This document shows positions 33,801 through 44,479 of a stretch of 64,000 nucleotides of DNA, in pieces. Every line of letters begins with the position of its first letter. Position 1 is the stretch's first letter. Source of the stretch: Spirometra erinaceieuropaei (Eukaryota; Platyhelminthes; Cestoda; Diphyllobothriidea; Diphyllobothriidae); NCBI GenBank assembly GCA_902702965.1, contig CACRXP010000179.1, positions 741,126 through 805,125 of the forward strand, written 5' to 3'. The position numbers and the translations under genes are program-made. The notes beneath the pieces are model-generated. The model saw only the letters and a list, made by a program, of their open reading frames with translations, searched no databases and was not told the DNA's origin.

Positions 33801-33942
33801 CCGTCGTCACCGACGACGATGTCCACGGCCTGAGAGGAGGCACGGTGACCTGTGCGTGAACTAGTTGCAGCAGACTTACGCAGCATCTAACGCACTCTCT
33901 CCTTCACCTGAGCAGGGTATCAAGACATGGTCAAGAAGACCG
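30829..33942. other. No gene recognised
   Basis: About 3.1 kb of moderately AT-rich sequence with only short frames (e.g. 31043-31252 minus, 31907-32200 minus, 32240-32452 minus). None shows a domain, and no repeat recognised from elsewhere in the window was identified. Confidence 0.45.
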
Positions 33943-35075
33943 TACAGTACCTGTGCTAACTCATGAAATGTCATGAATTAACACAGGTTAACGACTTAAA
34001 CGCAGAATCGGTAAACACTACGGCTCCCAAAGTCTGATAGCGGAAAATAAACGATGTGTCAAAGAAATAAAGCAAAGTTTGGTTAAGAAAGTATTATTTA
34101 CTGATATAAAAATAAATAATTTTCGACAAAAGTCACATTTTCGAGAAAGGCCTATATTACAACCAAGTTAATAAAGGCTACTTATGAGGGCGTATAAAGG
34201 AGGAGGGCGCATAAAAGGTCAAAAATAATTAAGGACAGAAACAGATACAAAAAATTAGTACTTTGTTGATTGTCCATTTGACTTAATAACGGCAGAAAGT
34301 CTGTCAGACATAGACATGACGAGGTTATCTATGGTGGATTGTAAAATGTAATTATTGAGTATGAAATCCAATTTTTCCTGCATTGAAAGAGTCTTCTTAG
34401 CTTTTTGCCAATTTCTTTTGACTATTCCAAAAAGATTTTCGATAGGATTCAAATCGGGACTGTTGGCCGGGATGAAAATGGATTGGAGGCCGATGGCGTA
34501 GAGGGTGGTTGTTGTCTAAAATGTTAGATTATATTTACAAGCGGCATCAAATTCGTACCTCTTTAGAGCGGTGGACAGGTGCATTGTCCTGCAAAATTAC
34601 AGTATCCATTCGGCGCCGACTTATGCCGTTGTAGCCGAAAGCATCCTTGACAATTGCAATAAACACCTTGCTGTTGATGGTGTCGGATGTTGACCGCCAG
34701 ACTGGCTACTCACCGAATTTAATCGCCATCCAAACCATCATCCGCCGACAGTTCTTGAATGTTGCCGTCGGAGTAGTGTGTTCTCTTCGTTTACGACACG
34801 CATTTTCAGTCTGGTAAAACAATCACACAGAATTTCGATTCGAAAGCTTTAATAGCGTAGGAAACTGCATGAATATCAGGAATCCTCCGATTTCGCAGAA
34901 ATGCGACCCGTTTTCTATTTAATATACAGATCCGTATCAAACTTTCCTTCAGCAAACGGCCGTTTCGTCCTTATTTCAACTAAATAAACACAAATAACAA
35001 CACCAAAAATACGCTACATTTTCCACTCTTATTTTGACCTCGGCATTTCATGAGTTAGCACAGGTATCGTATGTA
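33943..35075 (-). mobile_element. Tc1/mariner-type transposon, decayed
   Basis: The left tip TACAGTACCTGTGCTAACTC-ATGAAATG (33943-33970) is mirrored on the right by CATTTCATGAGTTAGCACAGGT (35044-35065), after which the right tip is diverged. Length is about 1.1 kb. The interior encodes transposase remnants on the minus strand. The terminal sequence matches the tips of the palindromic TA elements elsewhere in the window. Confidence 0.8.
34255..34800 (-). pseudogene. Tc1/mariner transposase, DDE C-terminal region
   Basis: In broken minus-strand frames: MVWMAIKFGE, then ILQDNAPVHRSKEV (second catalytic Asp in the QDNAPxH block), then PANSPDLNPIENLFGIVKRN (third acidic residue, NPIENLW block). 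The last 65 codons (34452-34255) are uninterrupted to the stop. Stops and frameshifts separate the blocks, and the DNA-binding N-terminus is not recognisable, so this copy is inactive. Motif order is diagnostic of the Tc1/mariner superfamily; DD34E versus DD34D subgroup not assigned. Confidence 0.85.
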
Positions 35076-36690
35076 CGAGACTGCGCAGGTGACCAGCGCA
35101 GCAGGAAACCACAAGTGGGCGCACCATTACGCACCCTGGTCTACAAAAAACATCTAACCAGGATCTTAACCAACAGCAAAAAACCGGGCCAGAAAGAGGA
35201 GGCAACGACACAGGTCAGTGGGCAACCGTGCACACGACCTCTTCACCCAGTGGGGGGCGCACGTGCATCTACCGACAGGAAACTAGGCGACAGAGAACCA
35301 CCGGCGCACATCTGGCCGCGAGGGCCATGGGTTGTTGGATCACGGCATAGCAGGCGCACACAATCCTGCAGACCCTGGAGGGGACAGCACCATGATGAGC
35401 ACGCTTTCTTACGAGGACGTAGTTCAGTAAAATGCCGGTGACGGGAGCGAGGGGGAGTCCACTCAGACTTCTCTAAGTCTGGAATGTGAAGGATATTGGT
35501 GCAGAGAAAGACATGTTAGATGTATACGTGCAATGGAGGGAGTCCGTTACTATTTCAACCCATCGTGACCGGCAGCCAGCTGCGTAAAAGGCGTGGACCG
35601 GTATTCTTTTGGTATACACCTCCAGCCCATTCGTCGAATATAACAGTAGGGGCCGGTCCCGACAAGTCTGGCACCCACGAAGGCAGTATAGGATCAGGAA
35701 CCTGGGAGACGTTGGGTGCAGTGGCATAGGCCTGCTGAGTTGTAGCGTAATTAAAATTAACGTTGAATGGTTTGGAATACTTTCAGGAGTATGCCGTTTT
35801 TGACTGCTGCTTATCGAGGGTTAATGGAAAGGGGATTTCCCCATCCCCATAAGTTGTAAAGGAATATCCATGCATTTAAGGACGCAGCCTGTCTGAAAAT
35901 GATACTGAAGCAAATTATTAGGCTGACATTAATAACACTATCTCATTAAGTGAACGAGACGGAGAGCCCAGGAAAATCCTCAGTCCACTAGCAAGCATCT
36001 AGATGGCAATCGAAATACTGCCATGCAGGCTGCAGTATGAGATTTCGACCGCGGATAGGCGCCGACGCAGTGACTGAGAAGAGCAAATAAGTCGTCTACG
36101 CGTGCGCCGCACACGACCTATTTCCGCAACATGCACGGGCGAACAATGACGTCCAAATGAGGCCCTAGAGGGTGTGGTCCCGCTTACTTGCGCGTGGACT
36201 AGTTTATGGGAAAAGAGACTTGCTCAGTACCCATCACTCCTCCCCTCTCTCTCTCTCGTGTCACCTACGCCGCCCCGACGAGGTGATAGTGCCAAAACGA
36301 CAGGAGGTAAGTGTGGGCCCGGCAAGTGACAAAGGGAAGTAGTCTGCCTACGTCACTGGGCAACCGTAAACACGGCCTGTATGGCCAGTGGGAGCGCACG
36401 CTCATTTACCGACAGGCGCCAGGGAATCCCCAGCGCACATTAGGCTGCGAGGGTCATGGCTTGCTGAATCATGTCACAACGGATGCATACAATCCTTAAA
36501 GCCCCCAAACCCACCACCAGTTAGTTGACAGCCTCGAACAGTCGACCGGTAAATAGAAAAGGTAGGAGAGAGGGAGTGTTAGGAGGACGCCGGAGAGTCC
36601 ATTCTCACGGCGCATCCGGACGTCCATAATTATACACACCTGATGTATTTTAATGACCACATGCACTTGCAATTCCGCTCGATTGCCTGT
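35076..36690. repeat. Two diverged GC-rich repeat copies, no gene
   Basis: 35080-35440 and 36300-36500 (both probably minus) share blocks: GGGCAACCGT, GACCT...CCAGTGGGnGCGCACG, TTTACCGACAGG-like, GCGCACATnnGGC, GAGGGncATGG. The first also matches 55200-55260 in reverse (TGTTGCTGTTAGTCAAAATC-like block). The stretch 35450-36290 holds nothing else recognised. Confidence 0.4.
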
Positions 36691-36700
36691 GAAGAAAAAA

Positions 36701-37483
36701 GGTAACAATCGGGAGATGGCACCCGAAAAAATCCGTCTAACAAAAGCAGCCTGTCTTACGGGACAAGTGTTGATAGGGGTTTTATGGGTGGTGGCTGGTC
36801 GGGATGTACGATACAAGCCGAAGGAAAGCCTTATTTGAGCAGGTGAATGATCGATGTTGGCCCGCTCTCCGTTCCGTTATTACAAAATGGGTCGCCAAAG
36901 GCAGTTTAATGGTAACGGACGAGTGGAAGGCGTATAATCTTCAGAAGGTTATCTGCATTTCTCTGTTAACCACTCAAAGAACTTCAAAGACCCTACTACC
37001 GGACGGCACACTAATGCCATTGAGGCATACTGGAGGAGACTGAGAAGGCAACTCTACAAGGGAGGCCCTGTGTGTCATCGAGTTGTGTGGGCTCACATAG
37101 ACGAAGTACATTATGGTCTTTGGTTTGGCCTCAATGCCATGTCTTTGACAGATGCCTGGGAACTGTTACTGTCCCATGTTGTGCAGAATTATCTTATCTA
37201 AAAGTGATTTTGTTTTGTAATAAACTGCCATGATGCGAATGTATGCCGTATATTCAGGTGTACGTGTGTAACCATGGGGAAGGTTGGGTAACAGCGACCA
37301 TCGTCCATGTAACCTCCTGAGATGTTCGTTCGGCCAGCCCATGTTAGGCTGTCGGGGCAAGTCCAAGTAGTGCGTAAAAGTAGACCTGCAACCGCTGATA
37401 TAGCCTGAAGGCGTTTGAGTCCACTGTTAAAGGTATTATTTCTAGGTAACGGATTTTTTGGGTGCCATCTCCCAATTGTTACC
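36701..37483 (+). mobile_element. Merlin-type DNA transposon, short copy
   Basis: The terminal inverted repeats GGTAACAATCGGGAGATGGC (36701-36720, continuing ACCCGAAAAAATCCGT) and its mirror at 37451-37483 match with only two or three differences. Flanks AGAAAAAA (36693-36700) and AGAAAAAG (37484-37491) look like an 8 bp target duplication, the size known for Merlin. Total 783 bp, with a broken transposase inside. The left part of a full transposase is missing, so this is probably an internally deleted copy. Confidence 0.75.
36804..37201 (+). pseudogene. Merlin / IS1016-like transposase, C-terminal half, frameshifted
   Basis: The first frame (36804 on) gives VITKWVAKGSLMVTDEWKAY, with the second catalytic Asp at 36918-36920 in the TDEW block. 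Near 36955 the frame shifts; downstream it reads GYLHFSVNHSKNFKDPTTG, then HTNAIEAYWRRLRRQLYKG with the catalytic Glu at 37022-37024, and ends at TAA 37199-37201. This D...NHS...D(P)xTG...NxIExxW order is characteristic of the Merlin (IS1016/ISXO2-like DDE) superfamily. The N-terminal region and first Asp are missing or degraded. Confidence 0.85.
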
Positions 37484-37904
37484 AGAAAAAGCTCCGACAA
37501 TAACCGTCCTATGCAATGCTCAAAATCGCCAGTGTTTTAATTACTTTTTCACAACCAGGACATTTTTACTTTTAAAAAAGGGTGATGCTTATCTGACTCG
37601 GGTTTCACGTTTTTGCTGTCTACTTAGCAGTCTCTCTTTTTGGGAGTTAGTTAGTGCATGGTGCCAGATTGGGGGAATTTGCAGCCGCCTGACAGTCAGA
37701 CCACAGTCAGATTTTGTATTTAGCCGAATCAGAGCGTTTTCGTATTGATAAAAGCAAACTTAATGCCGTGATGGTTACTATGACAGCAAATGCGTCTTCA
37801 CCTGACTCTGGGTTGTCCTGTTTCAGCTGGCTGACAATGTATCATAAATCATTCGTCGTATTCGGCAAAAAGGACTTTGCACAGCATGCTGGAAGACTTT
37901 AAAA

Positions 37905-37985
37905 GTGTTACCGATGAAAACAGGGAAGACTAGACTGGCTATTTCTGACTTATCGCCCATCATCAGCCCGAAGTCCCAGGAAAGG
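37905..37985 (-). mobile_element. SINE-A tail remnant
   Basis: TTACCGATGAAAACAGGGAA, GACTAGACTGGCTATTTCTG and a degenerate CAGCCC...AAGTCCC correspond to the reversed SINE-A tail. The tRNA-like part is gone. Confidence 0.5.
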
Positions 37986-38206
37986 TATCTGTTCCCAAGT
38001 CCTAACTCTAACCTTGATCTCCCTGGAATTTAAAACAAGGTCTCTTGTATTCTGGCCTGATCTTAGTTCTGTATCTTATCAAAAATGCTTCCAGCGACAT
38101 CGCGGACTGTTCCTTGTTGTTTCTACTCTCTCACTGACTGATCTCAGCGGGCGCTATGCTAAATAAGTAAGGGGTTCCGGTTTTGTTTGTCGCTCATACT
38201 TATGTC

Positions 38207-39125
38207 TTCAAGTGAACGGACCAAATCATGAAATGTTGACCCAAATTCTGAAGTACGTTTTTGACTCGAAAAGACTACTTTTGGTGGGGTTGTAATATCG
38301 ATCACCTTGCAGCATTGTTTTGTTATAATTCAGTTAATTTAGGATGCCGGCTTTTGAAGTAACTGCATTCTGGCCGCCTGTGAGGACTGCACTCTGTAAA
38401 AAATGGCTACTTATGTAGTATGGATGTTTCTCGCAGATTTTCGATGCCCTTATAAATTCAAATATATTTCGTAGACAACAGGCATAACATATTCACTGCT
38501 TCACTTATTTGGTAGCGAATTACGCCTTCCTTAAAGTCTATACTTTAAAAAGGATGTATAATTCAGTTTTGAAAACTTTTCCAATTCCCGAATAAAATTG
38601 AACCCGACCTGTCTTCGCATTTGCATTCGGGGTTTCAAAACTAAAAGCTGTGTATTTATCGTGTAAAGGAAATCATAAATTTCTATAAGGCAATAAGAGA
38701 AGAATATGTGGGGTTTGTAAAATTTAGCAGTGGATTTGGCCTACATTGTAAACTTTACAAGAAACATTAGTAATTGCTAAGACTCTGTGTTGTATGAACG
38801 GGCACTTCGCGATCTTAAAAATTTCATAATAAGAAACTTTTTCAAAACCGAACTACACTTTTTTTCAAGCATTAATTTAAAGAAGACGTAATTCTTTACC
38901 ACGGGAGTAATGGAATGAATATTTTTATGCATGTTTTCTATGAAATATATTTGAGTTTGTAAGGACATCGAAAATTAATAAGAAAAATGCATGCTACTTA
39001 AGTAACCATCATTGAAGAGTTTAGTTTCCTCAGGCGGCCAAAAAGCAGTTCATTCGAAAGCCGGCATTCTGACGTAACTGAGTTATTATGAGATTATGCT
39101 ACGTAGTAATTAATATTACTGGGGT
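38207..39125. mobile_element. Fold-back TA element P5, right end truncated
   Basis: The left arm begins around AAGTGAACGGACCAAATCATG with AAATGTTGACC; the palindrome is recognisable through the usual CTACTTA...CATTTTTTAC and GCATGCTACTTAAGTAACC landmarks. The right arm stops near 39125 (TAATATTACTGGGG), about 65 bp short of the expected terminus. Confidence 0.75.
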
Positions 39126-39540
39126 AGATACATTCAGATCACTCAAACTAGTGAAAATATCTCTCAAATAGGCCAAAATTTGATTGGATTCTTGTAATTA
39201 TATTTCTTTACATATGCCTTAACTTCTTTAGCCAGTTCAAAAAAGTGCGCTTAACCGTTCCCACTTGACAGCCAGCGGATTTCCATATGGAAAACCAAGA
39301 CCGAATATTCATTATCAAATTCTTCACAGATCAGCCTAAAGGACCGATGCTTCAGGGCGTGACTCCTAATCCAGATGATAGTCTTCAGTGAAGTTTCAAG
39401 GATATTTTTCATATTTTGAGGTAACGTTTATGATGTCAAGGCATGTCGATGAAGGAGCGGTGGATGTCCTGTAAGCGCGGAATCTCTTGTTTCATTGATA
39501 CAAAAGTTTTGGTCAAATTTCTAACATAGCAGGTACATCA
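39126..39540. other. No gene recognised
   Basis: AT-rich sequence, no motif-bearing frame. Confidence 0.35.
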
Positions 39541-39940
39541 ACAGTATACATAGAACCAGTAATTTGGACATACAAGTAATAATTTGCAAAGAAGTCCTTC
39601 GTGTACTGGAAGACATCTTCTTGTTTTGTGGTTGTTTACATGTCCCCACAGGACAGGGAGTCTTTCCTTCTGGCACCATCATGGACTTGACTCACTAACG
39701 CATTGATTTGTCTGCACTTTGCAACATCATTTGTTTTATCCAACTGAGGACAGATCTTTACGAGACTCGATCTGATATCGGCGACAACCTGATTAAAAGT
39801 ATCTAAACTCAAATTGTTAATTCGGCTTTGAACAGCATTATTTAACAACGGCACTAATTTAGGCTTGTTCGAGACTTCGTTTCCCAGAAAAATTGTTGCC
39901 ATTTCTATCGCATCCAGTTGTATTAGCTGTTTCGTAGTTG
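39520..39940 (-). pseudogene. Coding-like sequence of unknown family
   Basis: The minus-strand frame from about 39935 through ATG 39902 to a TAA at 39636 is protein-like (LLNNAVQSRINNLSLDTFNQ, SSLVKICPQLDKTNDVAKC). The same frame continues past the TAA with similar quality (EDVFQYTKDFFANYYLYVQI) to a TGA near 39523. It may be an exon or a degraded transposon ORF. An AG near 39930 could be a splice acceptor. No domain recognised. Confidence 0.35.
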
Positions 39941-42377
39941 TATGAAGCCATCAGCAGCGGCTTTCCGGTTAGTATTAGACCTCATTTTGGAAGCGTTGCC
40001 TGAGAGTCAAGTCAGACTCCTCTAACTTTCAGTGATTCGACATCCCCCGCCTGTAACGTCTGCCCTACTGTGCCGCTTCAGGCTTTCGCTCGAAAAGACA
40101 GCGCACCAAAGTGTGCACTGGGATGTGTACACATGATCAGCCATTCCGTTGCAAGTGAAACCAAACTTCACATAGCCGTTAGTCCACCTTCATCTCTTCG
40201 GCATCGTGAGGTGTTAACAATAATGAAAAATGTATAAACTAAAAATATGAGTCAAGTTTACTAACAGAAAAACTACAATGGGCAAGTAATAAATCTATTT
40301 AATTTATCTTGCACAAACAATGCAAATATTACCTCGCCCCTTTATTTGGAACCCCTTTTGCTAGAGGATCACGCTCTAAAAAGGTGACGCATAGAGGATC
40401 GCTTGAAAATCAGGCTACGGTCTCTGCGAGTGTCTCGTTCGCTCACACAGCCAACCTTGGCAACGGCTGCAGAACATAGGCTAATCATTCACCGAAGTGT
40501 ACAGAGCCTGTGAACTGACTGCAGTAAAACATCTTTCCACAACTAGACGACACTAACCAGCGATATGTCGGGCTAAAAAGACAGACGAGTAATTTATGGA
40601 GTCGCGAAACTCACACGAGTACGTAGGCTCTAGACACTGTACCCACAAACAAGCCGTCGCAAATAAAATTCTAGATTTCAGCGCGCCGACTTCAGGGCTG
40701 ATAACGGTGAGTTTACATAGCCATCAAGGAAATCTACAAGTCAGGGAAAATCACCAAACGGTTTCATTTAACTTATGATATTAAGTAATCCTGAGAAAGC
40801 TGAAAAACGAACCGGAGAAGACGGTAGGAAAAAGCGGAGAGAAAGGAGGAAGCAGAGAAAGAAGAAAAAGAAGGGTTAAAGATATTTGATTTTTGGGAAG
40901 AAATCCCGGGCTCAAAGTCTGTTAACAAATCACCAGCGTGGTTAGTTCACGTGGTTGTACGTTTGCTGGTTTGTTCATTCCTTGCCCCTATTGGAAGTTC
41001 TGGTATCCGCCAACTCCTAGGGTGTCCCACTAGTCCCCTGCGTAATTCTTACGACAGACTGGAGGTTATGAAATGCCAACAGCGTGAAAGCGAAGATGAC
41101 TGCGTGTTTGCTTGTCATGACGTCAACCTTGGGTCAGTTTGAGCGTTGTAACTGGAGAGGCAATTAAAGCAAGAGATCTAGGAGGAAAACTAGGCTACTG
41201 TCGGTGCTAGTTCTTATAATACCACAGCTTCCAGTTGCTTAAGATGATGTTCAGCAGGGGGTGGTGCAGAGGGTGTCAAAGGGCAACCTGACTTTTTAAA
41301 AAACAATTGAAGATCAACTCCTGCGAACTTAAAGTATGATCTTACTGAAGACTGCAGATGCAAGTCTCAGTCCCGTTGGATGGTTTTGTTCACACGACTC
41401 TGCTTGTACTTCTCCGGTTGGTAGAAGAGCAGTCGTGTGTACTGTTTTTCTCGAATTGACCAGTTTAATGGGCGTCGGATTTTAACATCTGCTGAAGGAT
41501 ATCTATATTTTCACTAATCTGGTATGGTATAGCAACCGTAATCACAGTTTTCTGTTTTTTACAGACTGGGTAAAAAATTCTTGCGGGAGGAGTGAGAAAC
41601 GACTCTTAAGGAAAGATGATTTGATGAAAGCACGAGCTCCTTTGCTATTAGGACGATTGAACGCCGATTTAGCCCCGCCAAAGAGCAAATCAGCTGAATG
41701 AAAGTGGTTTTTTGTAACTAGGTTGGCGGTCCTGCGACTTTATACATGGTAGACAGACCAACTTTGCAAGTTCTGATATAGATGAGTTTGCTGACTGTGG
41801 CACTGGTAATGTTGCATCATGAATTTTCTGGTCTATTTCGAGTTCAACCCTATAACGAACCACGCAGTAGATGCGACGGAACAGTGCCGGAGTCGGTTAA
41901 GGGCACTCGAGGGGTTGGCGGGGATGTCACACATGTGGGGTATGTTGGCACGCCGGGACACAGGTTCGCGCCGCGCCAGCCACTTACGTCCGACCTAGTC
42001 TCCGCTCTTCTTGTCTCTATCTTGACGCGGAGCCAAGAAGGGATAGAAGGGAGTGCGGTAAATGCAGCGAAAGTCCACTCTCAAGATAAGCTATTTTATA
42101 CGCACATCACATTCCCTGGCCCACCTTTATGCGGAGCATACGGTGGACATCATCGATAGCAACGGTCGAACTGTTGGTCTACTCAGAGTTCCATCTTGGA
42201 AGTTCTATCCCCAAGCTCCTGTCTACCCTGATATTCCGTAACGCTAGATGGGAATTTCGAATCCTTACCACCGCGACTGTTAACGACGTCTCTTTATCGT
42301 CTGGACTACTCAGAGTTTAGGATAACTCTTGACCTGTAGTTGCATCATATCAACGATAAGTCCCTGTAATCTAAAGT
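39941..42377. other. No gene; purine tract and one diverged GC-rich repeat
   Basis: A purine-only-rich tract lies at about 40798-40878 (GGAAAAAGCGGAGAGAAAGG type). 41860-42180 contains a diverged copy of the GC-rich dispersed repeat (GGGAGTGCGGTAAATGCAGC, then GCGGAGCATACGGTGGACAT). Otherwise only short frames. Confidence 0.4.
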
Positions 42378-43375
42378 TACAGTAGATGTGCTAACTCATG
42401 AAATATCAACCAAAATTTCGAAATGCGTTCTCGTTTCGAAAAGATAAATTAAGTAGTGCTGTAAAACCAATCACGATGCAGCATAAGTCTATAATGATCC
42501 AGTTATCCCAGGGTGTCGGCTTTCGAAAAAACTTATTTTCGGCTGGATGCGAGATCTATACTCTGCAAAAAATTACTACTTAAGTAGCGTGCAATTTTCT
42601 CATTGATTTTCGATGCCCTTGAAAATTCAATTATATTTCGTGGAAAACATGCATAAAAATATTCATTCTTTTACTTATTCGGTAGAAAATCACGTCTTCT
42701 TCCAATTTCATACTCGAAAGAAGAGTATAATTCTGTTTTACAAAAGTTTCTGATTGTGAGATTTTTCAATACCGTTAAATGGCCGTTCATGAAACGTCAT
42801 GTATCTGCATTTACGAATGTGGCTTGTAAAGTTAACAATATTGCTCAAATCCACTGCTTAATTTCATGAACCTCATATAGTCTTCTATAACACCGTAGAG
42901 AAATGCATGGTTTTCCGTGCACGGAAAATATACAGCTTGTAGTTTTGAAACCCCGAATGCAAGCGTAACAGCAGGTCGGGTTCAAAATTATTCGGGAATT
43001 AAAAAAGTTTTTTAAAACCAAATTATACTTTTCTTTTGAGTATGAATTTGGAAGAAGACGTGATTTTCTACCGAATAAGTGAAAGAATGAATATTTATAT
43101 GCATGTTTTCCATGAAATATAATTGAATTTTCATGGGCATCGAAAATCAATGAGAAAATTGCATGCTACTTAAGTAGTAATTTTTTGCAAATTATGGATA
43201 ATGTAGGCAGCCGAAAATAAGTTCTTTCGAAAGCCGACACCCTGGGGTAACTGAATCATTATAGATTTACGCTGCATCGTGATTGGTTTTGCAACACTAC
43301 TTAATTTATCTTTTCGAAACGAGAACTCATTTCGAAATTTTGGTTGACATTTCATGAGTTAGCACATCTACTGTA
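42378..43375. mobile_element. Fold-back TA element P3 (998 bp)
   Basis: Ends TACAGTAGATGTGCTAACTC and GAGTTAGCACATCTACTGTA are perfect mirror images including TA. The arms are highly similar over more than 400 bp; this is one of the best-preserved copies. The first 20 bases match the mariner tip at 33943 with only two or three differences. Confidence 0.9.
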
Positions 43376-44014
43376 ATTATCTGCCCCGTTTTCTCTGGGC
43401 GTCTTCCATGCGTGGACGAAAAGCCCAGAAAGAAAGAAGGGTCAATGCAGCTGTGAGCCCTCATCTAGAGGAAGAAAGTGTAGCTGCCGATCCGGCACTC
43501 AAGACATCCTCATAAAGTTCTCGAAAAGAATCTCACCAACAGAAAACCCTTTAAAAATACTAATTAGGTACTTTATTCTTACCTACTCCAACAATATGCA
43601 GCGACAAACACGCATGCAAATCGGCTCCCCTTCCCCTCGCCGGGCGTCACACAGGAAAGTGGGGAAGTTTATTCCAGAGAAAAGAGACAGCGTTACTAGG
43701 ATAAAGCGTTGAAAAATCAATGTCGCCCACGCACTTGCTGTAGTGACTTTGTCGTGAACTCATGTCAGGGAAAGTGCGGAGCAGACTCGTGCCTGCAAAC
43801 GTCTTGCTGCGCGCAGAAAATGACGTTTGCCGCCAGAAATTGGATATTCCACCACCTGCCTAAGCAGATGTTCACCTTTCGGACGGGCACATTAGCAGGC
43901 AAACAGCCCCTCTGTATGCAGTCAACTTCAAGTGGTCCTCTATTAGTGTTGTTCGGTAAGTAAAAATTTCAAATAATTAGCGCCGTCAAACAATAGGGGA
44001 AGGTCAGAGGGTGC
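43376..44014. other. No gene; first half of a short direct repeat
   Basis: 43801-43862 (CGCAGAAAATGACGTTTGCC, GCCAGAAATTGGAT) is repeated at 44414-44475 in direct orientation on the other side of the F1 element. The Cys-rich plus-strand frame at 43709-43963 overlaps this repeat and has no recognised domain. Confidence 0.45.
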
Positions 44015-44407
44015 GATGCGGTTATGTAGCCCCACCTGATGTAAAAAAACCCCAATCACCTATAATACGAGATTGGTGGTAACGGGGATTTTCACAGCTG
44101 GTGCCGGTGAAAGCATAGGCGACGAGTTCAAGTAGTTGTATACAAAGAAAAGCTATTGGGAATGCGCGGTTGTACTTTAAATGGTTGAGAAATAGTTGCG
44201 CTAACTCCTAGCCCTAGCCCTAACCCCCAACTCTAACCCCTTATCCTAAAACCTAACTCCCGACACTGACCCCTAATTCTAACCCCCAACAATAATCCCT
44301 AACCATATTTCCTAAACCCTTAAATACATCCTCTAACCATAATCCCTAATCCTTAACCCAAACCCCAACAGTATTGTGTCCATCAGGTGGGGCTTCCAAA
44401 CCGCATC
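44015..44407. mobile_element. TIR element with CCCTAA core (family F1), copy 2
   Basis: The left end GATGCGGTTATGTAGCCCCA-CCTGATG and reversed right end GATGCGGTTTGGAAGCCCCA-CCTGATG form 27 bp inverted repeats with three differences. The interior has the family block AGCTATTGGGAATGCGCGGT, followed from 44205 to 44371 by degenerate CCCTAA units. 393 bp, non-coding. Confidence 0.8.
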
Positions 44408-44479
44408 ATACCAAGTTTTCCTGCGTGCAGAAAATGACTTTTGCCGCCAGGAATTGGATGATCCCTCACCTGTACTGGC

